From positions 346,616-410,615 of the forward strand of contig JAQUVW010000001.1 of assembly GCA_028693235.1 (NCBI GenBank): a DNA stretch of 64,000 nucleotides. The letters are read 5' to 3'. Each line of letters begins with the position of its first letter. Position 1 is the stretch's first letter. A model generated the notes under the pieces. That model searched no databases and had not been told where the DNA came from. It worked only from the letters and a program-made list of their open reading frames with translations. This document shows, in pieces, positions 1 through 8,100 of the stretch. The position numbers and the translations under genes were made by a program. The DNA is from Candidatus Gastranaerophilales bacterium (GTDB lineage Bacteria; Cyanobacteriota; Vampirovibrionia; Gastranaerophilales; Gastranaerophilaceae).

Positions 1-387
1 AACAATTAAATTTCCAGTTATATTTACGTTTGTTGCTATTATTTCAGCGCTCCCTTTAACATCAGCTTTTAAATGATGTGTTGACTTATCATATTCAATA
101 TGCGTCCCGTCTGAGAATGTGAAATATTTCTTGTTTCTGTCAAAAATTGCAAGAGGTGAAGAGTCAGTATTTACAGCACCTAGAACAACTCCATCATCAG
201 TTTCATCGTCATATATAAGCGATACTTCTTCATCAATATCTAAGAAGTTGCCATCTTTATCATTCTTAGATTTTTGCTTTATGACAGGCAAGTAATCTGT
301 TTCAAAATTGTCCATATCAGGGATATTGACTCTAACTCTACCGTAATCATCTATATTTATTACATTTCCGAATTTTAAACTAAGCAA
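1..387 (-). CDS. Phage baseplate assembly protein V (gpV), C-terminus off window
   Basis: Partial gene entering the left edge. It starts at a TTG (387-385), preceded by GAGGTG about 7 bases upstream, and overlaps the end of the gpD gene by a few bases. The 129 visible residues begin LSLKFGNVINIDDYGRVRV and continue through a VSLIYDDE-type segment, the OB-fold pattern of gpV/gp5-type spike proteins, then a beta-rich stretch (FSDGTHIEYD, then KADVKGSAEIIATNVNITG) that fits the start of the beta-helical needle. gpV is expected to form the trimeric central spike under the gpD hub. Assignment rests on this sequence pattern and on its place after the U-X-D genes. Confidence 0.8.
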   Translation of the reverse strand, partial: MLSLKFGNVINIDDYGRVRVNIPDMDNFETDYLPVIKQKSKNDKDGNFLDIDEEVSLIYDDETDDGVVLGAVNTDSSPLAIFDRNKKYFTFSDGTHIEYDKSTHHLKADVKGSAEIIATNVNITGNLIV

Positions 388-1369
388 TTTTTTTCACCTC
401 GCCGTTGCAAGAGTAATCATCAGGAGTTACTGTATGTATGCTTTTAGTAATATGATATTTTCCGTTGAAGTTGAAATAATCTTCCAAATTGAAATTGACT
501 CCAGCTATGAAATAGCTGTTGCCACTTTTTAAATCAACACTTCCTTCAATTGTATTCTGACCATTTTTCAAACCAGCGTTTGCAACAGTCATAGCTTGTT
601 CTTTAGTTTGGCACTTACGATTGATTTTTAAAGTTTCAGCCTTTACCCCATCTTTTGCATTTTTAGCGGTATAACTTACCATTTTTCCTGTTTTTGGATT
701 TTTGTATTTTACGCTGCAAGCATTGTAGGTCTTAGTCGACGTATCATTAAGAGATATATGCTTGATATCGTTACGTTTAATCGTACTTAAAGCTTTTGTT
801 TCTTCCAAAGCTTCCATTTTTGTAAAAGTTAAAACTGTATCATTCAGCTTAAATAAATAACCGTATTTTTGTGCAAGTCTATGTAAAAAGGCTAAGTCAG
901 ATTCATTTCTTTGTGCTTCTCTTGGGATTTTTATAAACCCTTCTTTTCCAGCTACTGTAAAGCCGTGCTTTTTTCCAATTTCTTTAGCTATTTGAATTAG
1001 AGTTTTTCCTTCATACGGTTTATTATTTTTTTCTCTAATTTTATTGTTTATTGATGCCGCCAAAGTTCTAATAATATAGGTATCACCATCATCAGAGCTA
1101 TCCATCGTTCCTTCATCAACAGTAAATGTGCCACAGTTTAACAATTCTTCGCCTGTGTATCCTATTTTTGCGGATATTTTGTCGCCTTTTTGCGGCTGCC
1201 AAGAACTTTTAAATAAGTTTTCATTATCGTTTAAAGTCACTTCAAGCTCGTCAGATTCACCACTTTCATAATCTGTATATGTCAACGATAGAATATATTT
1301 ACTGATATCAGCTGTAATATTCTTTTTGTTGTAGATGATTTCTATGTAAGGTTTTTTTATTGTTTCCAA
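380..1369 (-). CDS. Phage late control protein D (tail hub, gpD)
   Basis: A 329-residue protein of the GPD/gp27-like hub family, about the usual length for P2 gpD. Members form the baseplate hub that joins the tail tube to the gpV spike. Visible hallmarks are an N-terminal beta region (SLTYTDYESGESDELEVTL), a central AQRNESDLAFLHRLAQKYGY segment matching the family pattern NESDLxFLxRLA, and a C-terminal YHITKSIHTV segment. The start is TTG at 1369, overlapping the end of the gpX gene, with a weak AGGA further upstream. Its end overlaps the gpV start, so X, D and V look translationally coupled. Confidence 0.85.
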   Translation of the reverse strand: METIKKPYIEIIYNKKNITADISKYILSLTYTDYESGESDELEVTLNDNENLFKSSWQPQKGDKISAKIGYTGEELLNCGTFTVDEGTMDSSDDGDTYIIRTLAASINNKIREKNNKPYEGKTLIQIAKEIGKKHGFTVAGKEGFIKIPREAQRNESDLAFLHRLAQKYGYLFKLNDTVLTFTKMEALEETKALSTIKRNDIKHISLNDTSTKTYNACSVKYKNPKTGKMVSYTAKNAKDGVKAETLKINRKCQTKEQAMTVANAGLKNGQNTIEGSVDLKSGNSYFIAGVNFNLEDYFNFNGKYHITKSIHTVTPDDYSCNGEVKKIA

Positions 1370-1578
1370 GGTGGTAAATCCTCATTTGTTGCGTCTATAT
1401 CTGATAGGACAGGGACAATTAACTTAATCCCAGTTGGTATAATCGGTGAGATAGCCACAGTCGGGTTAGCCATAACTAGTGGAGCGTACTTAAAACAATC
1501 GCCGTAATATTTATAGGCTATTGTGTCCCATCTATCACCCTGTTTTGTTATGTGTTCTTTATAATGGCTGTATTGCAT
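1357..1578 (-). CDS. Phage tail protein X (LysM-like, gpX)
   Basis: A 73-residue protein with the tail protein X pattern: KQGDRWDTIAYKYYGD near the N-terminus and ANPTVAIS/IPTGIKLIVP in the middle, a LysM-like fold. P2 gpX is a small tail protein of this size. The start ATG at 1578 has GGAG six bases upstream. The gene overlaps the end of the gpU gene by 20 bases and the start of the gpD gene by 13, typical of a packed tail operon. Confidence 0.88.
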   Translation of the reverse strand: MQYSHYKEHITKQGDRWDTIAYKYYGDCFKYAPLVMANPTVAISPIIPTGIKLIVPVLSDIDATNEDLPPWKQ

Positions 1579-2227
1579 CTATAACTCCGTTTTTAATATC
1601 ACCTGAAACACCATTTGTTACTGTGTTTAAATAACTATCAGCTTTTCTTAATGCAGTATCTAAAACATTATCAGTAAGTGTTTCATAAAAGTTTTGTGTT
1701 TTATTAACAATATTTCTAACCGCCTTTTGTGGCTTTGTTTCGACCTTTTTAAGTTCACCAGTCGGTTGAGTTTTCTTTTTATTTTGCTGTTTAAATTCTT
1801 CATCTTGTTTTGATGGAGCTTCTATTAAATCTACCGTTAAATCAGCACATAGAATCGTGTCTAAATATTGTTCAATTGTATTTTTAGCAATTTTTGAAAT
1901 AACATATTTGCCGATGTAGTTATCTTGCTGAAAATAATCAATTATTTCGCAGTTTTCAGCTTTGAGTTCTAAGTCTTTTATGATCTGCCCAGGATGACAA
2001 AATGAATGATGTAATTTAATCGGCAAACTGTACTTTTTTAGACCTTCTCCTGTTGCTATCAAAGTTGGTTTTTGTCCAATACCTTTTTGTTCGGTATAAC
2101 CATAGTCGACTTCCGTTGCTTGTGTTTCAGTTTTTGAAAAAATTTCAATTACATCATCAACACCAACTTTTTGAGGAATAATTGGTTCAGGTTTAAATTC
2201 GTTGTAATCTATATATCCACTAAGCAT
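1559..2227 (-). CDS. Phage tail protein U (P2 gpU-like, tail terminator)
   Basis: A 222-residue protein. Residues 1-140 fit the P2 GpU family, including a YSLPIKLHHSFCHPG segment comparable to the conserved HxxFCxP region of that family. The C-terminal 80 residues are Lys/Gln-rich (KQDEEFKQQNKKKTQPTGE) followed by a helical tail, longer than minimal gpU. gpU is thought to help terminate or cap the tail. It lies directly after the tape measure gene, which it overlaps by 8 bases, in the P2 order T-U-X-D. Confidence 0.82.
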   Translation of the reverse strand: MLSGYIDYNEFKPEPIIPQKVGVDDVIEIFSKTETQATEVDYGYTEQKGIGQKPTLIATGEGLKKYSLPIKLHHSFCHPGQIIKDLELKAENCEIIDYFQQDNYIGKYVISKIAKNTIEQYLDTILCADLTVDLIEAPSKQDEEFKQQNKKKTQPTGELKKVETKPQKAVRNIVNKTQNFYETLTDNVLDTALRKADSYLNTVTNGVSGDIKNGVIDAIQPL

Positions 2228-4352
2228 AAGACCTTGCCTCTTTTCTTCTTTGTTCTGTTTTGATTTTCGCCAGTAGTTTGCGTTCGTGTTCTTCTAAAAC
2301 TTTTTTCAAATCCTGAACATCTTTTATAGTTGAATTGTTTATTACAGGAGCATAGGTTAGCCTGATAGAGCTATCTCTACCTAGTGAACCTTGTCTAAGA
2401 CTTTTGGCTTGATTCGCTGGAACGATCATTTCATCCTTGTGAGTTTCAGCTATATAACCATCAAAAGGAACTCGATCTAAGCCATCAAAATGTGAGCCAT
2501 CTGTTTTTGTTTTTTTGTCTGGTTTTGGCGTTCCTTTTGGTGGAGTTTCCATTTTTTTATGAGTTTCAATAACCCATTTCCCGCCTCTAAAAATCCAATA
2601 AAGAGGTTGTGTCCATTTGATTACATCCCAAGCAGCTTTAGCTAACTTGGCTAATCCTGTTATTATAAAACCGATAGCTTTACCAGCTTTTATGCCGAAA
2701 GATTCTGCACCTTTACCAGCTGAATTAATAGGAGTTGAGATTTTTTTAAACCAATTAATCATACCTTTAACTCCGCTTGCAATAGGAGTCATCCATTTTG
2801 CAATCTTATTAAAAGTTGGATGTAAAGGTCTTGTTCCTTCAATAATTCCCGACCACAAACCTCTAAAAAATCCTTTTATCGGTTTCCAATATTTATAAAT
2901 AAGAAAGGCTCCGATTGCAATTCCAGATATTATCCCAATCATAGGAGCTAAGGCTATTGTTGAATTCAGTCCCATTGCCGCAAATAACTTATTTTTATGC
3001 ATAAATCTTACTGTATCGCGATAAATAGGTGCGAATTCATTAAAGCCTTTTAAAAGCCCACTGACACCAAGAGAAAGTCCGCCAATTCCAATTAAGCCAA
3101 CAGCACCTAATGCACTACTGATAGCAATGACGCTTTGTATTGGTTCAGGCAATGCTCCAAATGCATTTGTAACAGCAATAGCACCTCTTGTTAGTCCTCT
3201 TATCACAGGAGTAAGCTTATCGCCATAACTTATCGCAATAGTTTCGATACTACCACCTAACTCTTCAAGTTCACCTTTTAAATTGTTCATTTTTTCTGCA
3301 GCGACTTGAGTTGCCGTAACTTTTGACATCGAACTCCACATTTTATCAGCACCTTGTGCTCCTTCTGTGAATAAAATGTTAGCTGCTCTGATTGCATCTG
3401 CTCCAAACATTGTTTCTAAAGCGTAGAGACGTTGTTGGTTTGTTAAACCTTTTAATTTGTCGTGTAATACTCCTGAAATCTCAGTGATATTTTTGATATT
3501 TCCATGAGAATCAAAGAATGCATTAGAAAGTAGTTGATATTTTTCTTTACCGTCTTTTGAAACTTTTACAAGTTTTCCAGTCGCAAGACCTAATTTAACA
3601 AATGCAGTAACTTGTTCATCTGTTCTTGGTTGCAAGTTCATAAGCATTGATTTTAAAGAAGTACCAGCGTCTGAACCTTTCAATCCGTTCTGTGCAAACA
3701 ATGCCAATGCTATATTCACATCTTTAAAACTCATTCCAAAGCCAGAGGCAACAGCTGAAGCCATTGACAGAGAAAATTTTAATTCTCCGACACTTGTTGC
3801 TGAAGCATTCGCTGCACCAGCCAAGATATTGGCAGCACCAGCAACTGTAAGGTTGTCTTTTCTAAAAGCGTTTAAAGCTGTTGAAGCGATTTCAGCGGCA
3901 TCCGCCAATTCTAAATCACCAGCTGCAGCCAAACTCAAAGCACCGGATAAACCACCGTTTAAAATCTGAGAAGTTGAAACTCCTGCTTTTTCTAATTCAG
4001 TGATACCTTGTGCCGCTTCTAAAGCTGAAAATTTAGTATCAGCGCCCATTTTTAAAGCTAATTTCTTTAGCTTATCCATATTCTCGGCAGTTTCACCAGT
4101 AATGGCTTTTATATTAGATAATTCACTACCAAAATCAGCAGCAACTTTGACACCAAGCGCTAGAGGTGCTGCAATAACGCCACCAGCTACTAAAGCTCCT
4201 TTGCCGATTGTGTCTAAAGAATCAGATACTTTTGCAATCTTTTTTTGCATTTTATCAAATTCACTATCTGATTTTGAAACAGCACCACGGATAACCCCTG
4301 ACATCTTGTCATTGGCAGATAACATTAATTTTAAAATCATATTATCGCTCAC
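2220..4352 (-). CDS. Phage tail tape measure protein (TP901-type)
   Basis: A 710-residue tape measure protein that sets tail length and is threaded through the tube. Residues about 70-380 match the phage minor tail/TP901 core (AADFGSELSNIKAITGET, GADTKFSALEAAQGITEL, GSDAGTSLKSMLMNL). Residues about 390-480 are hydrophobic and Gly/Ala-rich with probable membrane-inserting helices, and the C-terminus is Lys-rich and helical. It starts at GTG (4352), which shares one base with the TAG stop of the -1 frame of the upstream tail chaperone (TAGTG), so it should be coupled to the frameshift product. Contractile-tail tape measures are often this size. Confidence 0.9.
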   Translation of the reverse strand: MSDNMILKLMLSANDKMSGVIRGAVSKSDSEFDKMQKKIAKVSDSLDTIGKGALVAGGVIAAPLALGVKVAADFGSELSNIKAITGETAENMDKLKKLALKMGADTKFSALEAAQGITELEKAGVSTSQILNGGLSGALSLAAAGDLELADAAEIASTALNAFRKDNLTVAGAANILAGAANASATSVGELKFSLSMASAVASGFGMSFKDVNIALALFAQNGLKGSDAGTSLKSMLMNLQPRTDEQVTAFVKLGLATGKLVKVSKDGKEKYQLLSNAFFDSHGNIKNITEISGVLHDKLKGLTNQQRLYALETMFGADAIRAANILFTEGAQGADKMWSSMSKVTATQVAAEKMNNLKGELEELGGSIETIAISYGDKLTPVIRGLTRGAIAVTNAFGALPEPIQSVIAISSALGAVGLIGIGGLSLGVSGLLKGFNEFAPIYRDTVRFMHKNKLFAAMGLNSTIALAPMIGIISGIAIGAFLIYKYWKPIKGFFRGLWSGIIEGTRPLHPTFNKIAKWMTPIASGVKGMINWFKKISTPINSAGKGAESFGIKAGKAIGFIITGLAKLAKAAWDVIKWTQPLYWIFRGGKWVIETHKKMETPPKGTPKPDKKTKTDGSHFDGLDRVPFDGYIAETHKDEMIVPANQAKSLRQGSLGRDSSIRLTYAPVINNSTIKDVQDLKKVLEEHERKLLAKIKTEQRRKEARSYA

Positions 4353-4809
4353 TAGTTATCCTCTTCTGGTGCTGTGTTCAAGTAGTTATAAAAGTCTATG
4401 GATTCATCAACCCAAAATTTAATTTCATCAACAGGCATAGAAAGAATGGAATCTTTACTCCAGCCAGTGACATAAGCAAGAGTTATTATGTCTCTTGCTG
4501 TTGGGAGTTTTTTCCAGAAGCAAACTCATTCCATTTTTCTTCTAGTAATAAATAATCAGCAACATCTAAATCTAAAAGATCAGAGTATGTTAATTTGTCC
4601 CCATCGAAACTTGCAATTTCTGCTATTACATGGGCTCCAACTAGACTAGACTTTGAACCAGCCCTTTGTCTTGCATTTATAACATCTCTACCCGTTGATT
4701 TTCTAAATTTTACAATTGTGCCATTACTCAAACAGAATTCATCAGCTGTGTTTACTGATGACTCATCATTTTCTTTTGTTATTTCTGGATTAACATCTTT
4801 TTTTGACAT
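4352..4809 (-). CDS. Tail assembly chaperone, -1 frameshift product (gpE-E' fusion)
   Basis: Predicted 152-residue fusion. The first 101 codons are those of the 107-aa E-like gene; at the slippery heptamer A AAA AAC (4513-4507) a -1 slip continues for 51 codons to the TAG at 4354-4352. The added part starts LPTARDIITLAYVTGW and continues SKDSILSMPVDEIKFWVDE, resembling the P2 GpE (E') family. In P2, E and E+E' are made by the same -1 shift just before tape measure gene T, and the fusion acts as the tape measure chaperone. The heptamer is in the correct reading phase and the extension ends exactly at the tape measure start, which makes chance unlikely. Confidence 0.88.
4486..4809 (-). CDS. Tail assembly chaperone, unshifted product (gpE-like)
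   Basis: A 107-residue protein with acidic N-terminus and the segment GTIVKFRKSTGRDVINARQ typical of Mu gp41/P2 gpE-type tail assembly chaperones. It ends KNSQQQET just past the slippery site, as expected for the short form that dominates in such pairs. The ATG start at 4809 has AAGGAG six bases upstream. It sits between the tail tube and tape measure genes, the standard position. Confidence 0.88.
   Translation of the reverse strand: MSKKDVNPEITKENDESSVNTADEFCLSNGTIVKFRKSTGRDVINARQRAGSKSSLVGAHVIAEIASFDGDKLTYSDLLDLDVADYLLLEEKWNEFASGKNSQQQET
4507..4513 (-). promoter_or_regulatory. -1 ribosomal frameshift slippery site A AAA AAC
   Basis: In the mRNA sense the site reads GGA AAA AAC in the zero frame of gpE, giving X=A, AAA, AAC in the canonical X-XXY-YYZ phase. 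The zero-frame stop comes six codons later. I saw no strong downstream hairpin by eye. Confidence 0.85.
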
Positions 4810-4829
4810 TTTTTGCTCCTTCTTTTTTC

Positions 4830-4865
4830 AAAAAAATCAGGAATCGGGATTCCAATCCCTGATTT
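4830..4865 (-). terminator. Hairpin plus U-tract upstream of the tail chaperone gene
   Basis: On the minus strand AAATCAGG pairs with CCTGATTT (4865-4834), and the hairpin runs into a run of T. An alternative inner stem GGGATT/AATCCC competes. It lies 20 bases before the gpE start, so it may lower read-through from the abundant sheath and tube genes into the chaperone and tape measure genes. Confidence 0.6.
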
Positions 4866-4928
4866 TGCATAACTCATAATTTTAATTTTTTATTCTTATT
4901 TAAAGTTCATTTAAAACGGCTTTAAATT

Positions 4929-5012
4929 TTACTGTTTACAAACTTTTTCTACCTGACTAAGCTGTACAGTCAGAGTCTTCGACAATCCCCCTTGTAAACA
5001 AACCGTTTGCAT
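4929..5012 (-). CDS. Small ORF, 27 residues, with a very strong ribosome binding site
   Basis: Between the tail tube and chaperone genes an ATG at 5012 follows a perfect AAAGGAGG (spacing six) and encodes MQTVCLQGGLSKTLTV then QLSQVEKVCKQ. It has one Cys near each end and a Gln/Val-rich middle. I recognise no family. The Shine-Dalgarno match and its placement in the operon support real translation; the short length and lack of a known homolog count against. It could be a tiny structural protein or a leader controlling what follows. Confidence 0.45.
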   Translation of the reverse strand: MQTVCLQGGLSKTLTVQLSQVEKVCKQ

Positions 5013-5054
5013 AGCTTGCCTCCTTTACTTTGCAATACTGCCTTAAGTCAATAT

Positions 5055-5582
5055 TTAAAGGATTCCTAGATTTTTGTTTATTTCTGCTCTGACATCAATT
5101 CCATTTACTTTATGGATATTGTTTGGAATATCAATGTGATAACGTTCTTTTCCTCCGACAACAAGCCTTGCCATTGTAAGGTTAAAGTTCATATCATAGT
5201 TCATATTTTCATGGTCTTTTAATTCACCTAGCAAGCCAAATTCTTCGGACGTTCCACGAATGAACAATTTAACCCCTTTATGAGAAGTTACTTTGTCGCC
5301 AGTGTATTCCATCAAGTCGCCATATATCGCGATTTCTACAGCTTCGCAAGGGTTAGCAATCTGGGCAAAGATTTCTTCATAAAAGCTGTTTAAAGTAATT
5401 TTTGTCGTCATAGCTTCTACTTTGCCAGTATTTAATTTGTAAGAGCCGCAAGAACCTAAATCGTTAACATCAATAGTTTTGTGTTTGATAACGGGAGAGG
5501 TTACTGATGATGCAATGCCTAAACAGTTGTTTGCACCAACGTAAATACAAGCATCAACAAGCATATTTCTTTTAGTTGTCAT
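5055..5582 (-). CDS. Phage major tail tube protein (P2 FII-like)
   Basis: A 175-residue tail tube protein, the usual length for P2 FII. Features: MLVDACIYVGANNCLGIASS at the N-terminus, the central KTIDVNDLGSCGSYKLNTGK, and the C-terminal LTMARLVVGGKERYHIDIPN, matching the contractile tail tube pattern. It forms the inner tube polymerised inside the sheath. The start ATG (5582) overlaps the TAA of the sheath gene. It directly follows the sheath gene, as in P2 and Mu. Confidence 0.92.
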   Translation of the reverse strand: MTTKRNMLVDACIYVGANNCLGIASSVTSPVIKHKTIDVNDLGSCGSYKLNTGKVEAMTTKITLNSFYEEIFAQIANPCEAVEIAIYGDLMEYTGDKVTSHKGVKLFIRGTSEEFGLLGELKDHENMNYDMNFNLTMARLVVGGKERYHIDIPNNIHKVNGIDVRAEINKNLGIL

Positions 5583-7021
5583 TATTCTTGACCTCCGATT
5601 TTATTCAAATATTCGATTACAACATCGTTTTCGTAAACTAAGTTTTCTAATGGTGGTGGTGGACAAGATTTATAACTCATAACAAGCATACCGTTAGCAA
5701 GTTGTGAAGCTGGGTTTTTTGCTGGGTTATAGAAAATTTCCGCATCAATCAAAGCACCTTTTTTCTTTTCAATAGAGAAGAAATCAGTTACTTTAGTTAT
5801 AATTCTGTCAATGATGACGTCAGAAATAGGACCATCAATTACATTTAAAGAGAAGTTTTCTATGCTTTCTTCAATATAATCAATCTGTCTGACACAACAT
5901 TCAAAAGTCATTAAACCATTTGAAGCAGGGAATGAAGCGTTTCTATTGCCCCATTCTTTATATGTCCCTCTATCATTTATAGTTGTTGTAATTCCGTAAG
6001 AGTTTAATTTGTTCGCATCGCAATCAACATCATTAAGTTCGAATGAGACAGGAACATCAAAGCCCTCAATTCCGTAGATTGGCTGGTTTGAAGATGACCA
6101 GTGAACACCTTTTGTTCTGTCCAAATTAGCTCTTAAACCAGCTGCAAAAGGTGAAGCGTATCGACATTCATAAGAATTCGTAACTTTGTTATATACCTTG
6201 TAGTGGTGATGTAAAAGCTTAATTCTTTCATTAGAAGTATTGAAATTGATTGTTCCTGCTTCGCCTCTACCTTCAATGGCAGTATTTAAAGAAGTATTCA
6301 TTGGTGCATCGATGTAAGCATAAGCCTTAAGCTTATTAACTAAAGGCTCTAATGCTGTTTTTATGGCATTAATAGAAGTAAATGCAGGTGCAATAATGAT
6401 TTTAGGCTTAACACCATATTTTGATTTAACATCTTTTAAAAGTTCTAAACCTGTTTTGATGCCATCTTGGTCAACACCACCAATTATATCTGCATTGGTA
6501 ATTTTAGACGGATCAGCATAATCATAAGCAACTGTTACTTCATCTGTTGCTGTTAAAGAACCACCTGTTTTTACTTCGATTACATTATCAACGAAAGTAT
6601 AATCAGTGTCTAAAACTGCAGCAGTTGAACCTTTTGTTACAGTTAAATTAGCAATGCCTAATTCTGCAAGTGTGATTTTACCTTTAACAAATGTTTTTGT
6701 TGAGCTGACATTAGACTTGTGGATAGATGGGTTAAATACGTTAATGACAAAAATTCTAGCACCACCTTTGCCATCAGTTTTTTGTTTAAAGATATCTTCT
6801 AATGATTGAGGAATAGTGTAGTTTGGATATGTTTTTCCAAAATATTTAGCGGCAGCTGTCGGATCAGAAATATCTACAATGTTATTAACTGTTTGATATT
6901 CAGCATCAACATCAAAAATCGGAGCAATACCAACTAAACCAATAATAGCAGTATCAACACCGCCAACGGTTACTGTATCAGATGTATTTCTTGTTGTACT
7001 TGAGCCGTGATGAAACGTCAT
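5582..7021 (-). CDS. Phage tail sheath protein
   Basis: A 479-residue contractile sheath protein. The N-terminal domain has the usual VGIAPIFDVD-type beta structure; the C-terminal region contains INDRGTYKEWGNRN and FECCVRQIDYIEESIE, corresponding to the conserved W-G-NR and R-I/V-x-D-x-I motifs of sheath proteins. An extra beta-rich insertion lies around residues 115-175 (KGKITLAELGIANLTVTKGS), a common surface-exposed variable domain. The start ATG at 7021 follows AAAGGAG; its first base is in the stop codon of the 60-aa gene upstream. Confidence 0.95.
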   Translation of the reverse strand: MTFHHGSSTTRNTSDTVTVGGVDTAIIGLVGIAPIFDVDAEYQTVNNIVDISDPTAAAKYFGKTYPNYTIPQSLEDIFKQKTDGKGGARIFVINVFNPSIHKSNVSSTKTFVKGKITLAELGIANLTVTKGSTAAVLDTDYTFVDNVIEVKTGGSLTATDEVTVAYDYADPSKITNADIIGGVDQDGIKTGLELLKDVKSKYGVKPKIIIAPAFTSINAIKTALEPLVNKLKAYAYIDAPMNTSLNTAIEGRGEAGTINFNTSNERIKLLHHHYKVYNKVTNSYECRYASPFAAGLRANLDRTKGVHWSSSNQPIYGIEGFDVPVSFELNDVDCDANKLNSYGITTTINDRGTYKEWGNRNASFPASNGLMTFECCVRQIDYIEESIENFSLNVIDGPISDVIIDRIITKVTDFFSIEKKKGALIDAEIFYNPAKNPASQLANGMLVMSYKSCPPPPLENLVYENDVVIEYLNKIGGQE

Positions 7022-7203
7022 TACTTAGCTCCTTTCTTTGTTATAACTTTGTTTTTTTCTTCAATTAGTTTGCCCTGGCGAACTAATGATTGTACTTTTT
7101 TATTATCTTCTGGTAGGTCGTATGAATTGCCAGATACCAAAATATAGCTATCTTTTCCAATATCCATTGGGGCAAAATCACCTTTATAAATGTAACTTTT
7201 CAT
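7021..7203 (-). CDS. Small phage protein at the Mu gp38 position
   Basis: A 60-residue basic protein (SYDLPEDNKKVQSLVRQGKL) between the gp37-like gene and the sheath. In Mu-like phages this slot is held by the small gp38/DUF2635 protein; the sequence is not close enough for me to name the family. The RBS GAAAGG is suitably spaced from the ATG at 7203, and the stop overlaps the sheath start. Confidence 0.75.
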   Translation of the reverse strand: MKSYIYKGDFAPMDIGKDSYILVSGNSYDLPEDNKKVQSLVRQGKLIEEKNKVITKKGAK

Positions 7204-7215
7204 ATATTGCCTTTC

Positions 7216-7650
7216 TTATTGCCACAGTGGGACAACGTTACTTTCTTTTGAAACTTCTTGTGTTGGAAGCGTAATCGCGAAAGATACGCCCCAATATAAG
7301 TCTTTTGTAATCTTTTCTAAGAATGCCTTCTTAACTGGGTATAGTTTTTTGCCATTAATCACCAAACCAGTTAAAGTGTCTTTTACTTGTTTTAAAATAG
7401 GATAAGCATCTTTATATTTTTTTAGCGAACGTAGTCCTGTAATTACAGAGAATTCAAGAGTTTCATCTTGAGTTACCAAGTTTATTGTCTGAGGTTTTGA
7501 ATAAATAGAACCGTCATATCGAACTAGCATACAGCCTTTAGCCGAGGTAAAATTATAAGAATCAAAATCAGCTGGGAAGCTTTCTATTTGAAATTTATCA
7601 AATATGGGTTTTAATGCATCTATTATTGCGGTTTCAATTGTTTCTAACAT
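7216..7650 (-). CDS. Mu gp37-like tail completion protein
   Basis: A 144-residue protein fitting the Mu gp37 (DUF1834) family: N-terminal LETIETAIIDALKPI helix, CMLVRYDGSIYSKPQ segment with the conserved V-x-Y-x-G core, and a C-terminal WGVSFAITL strand. Such proteins are thought to join tail to head or terminate the tail. It lies between the gp36-like protein and the sheath, as in Mu. The ATG at 7650 has a GAGG RBS. Confidence 0.82.
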   Translation of the reverse strand: MLETIETAIIDALKPIFDKFQIESFPADFDSYNFTSAKGCMLVRYDGSIYSKPQTINLVTQDETLEFSVITGLRSLKKYKDAYPILKQVKDTLTGLVINGKKLYPVKKAFLEKITKDLYWGVSFAITLPTQEVSKESNVVPLWQ

Positions 7651-7653
7651 CTT

Positions 7654-8100
7654 CTATCCTCGATATTGATTGAAGTAACTGTCGTTAAAAATGCGGCTAT
7701 TATTGTTTTTGTTTGTAAGATAACTAGACTTAATTGGCTGCATATCAGGGTTTTCAACAGGCAAATCAAGTATGATATTACCTTTTTGCAACTCCTGAAG
7801 GGTTCTTATCGCTAGTTTGTGGTTCTCGGATATGTGTTCAGGGATATCTTGTGGTCTTCTTAAATGAAGTCTATATGCAACGATATCGGCAGCAAGTTTA
7901 GAGATTAGAGCTGGCACGCATTTAAGTGGTAATGTGTACCTAGCTCTAAGATACCCGTTGATAAGCTCGTCAGCGTAAACTGACACATCATTAAATCTTT
8001 GGACATTAACAACACTTTCGTTTGATGGATCATCAACTGTAAGGTTAATTAGTTCATCTTCTGGAATAATGTTTTCAATTTCACTAATTGAGCAGTACAT
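7654..8100 (-). CDS. Mu gp36-like head completion protein (DUF1320)
   Basis: A 148-residue protein matching the DUF1320 family: MYCSISEIENIIPEDELINL start, then ADELINGYLRARYTLPLKCV and LAADIVAYRLHLRRPQDIPE, the family pattern of an A-x-x-I-x-x-Y-L-x-x-RY-x-LP core. It probably sits at the head-tail connector. RBS AAGGAA lies upstream of ATG 8100. Confidence 0.88.
   Translation of the reverse strand: MYCSISEIENIIPEDELINLTVDDPSNESVVNVQRFNDVSVYADELINGYLRARYTLPLKCVPALISKLAADIVAYRLHLRRPQDIPEHISENHKLAIRTLQELQKGNIILDLPVENPDMQPIKSSYLTNKNNNSRIFNDSYFNQYRG

Noticed and set aside
2617-2898. Plus-strand open frame inside the tape measure gene
   Set aside because: Antisense to a conserved gene; long only because of codon complementarity. 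The same holds for similar antisense frames in the sheath, PEPCK, TPR and oadA genes.
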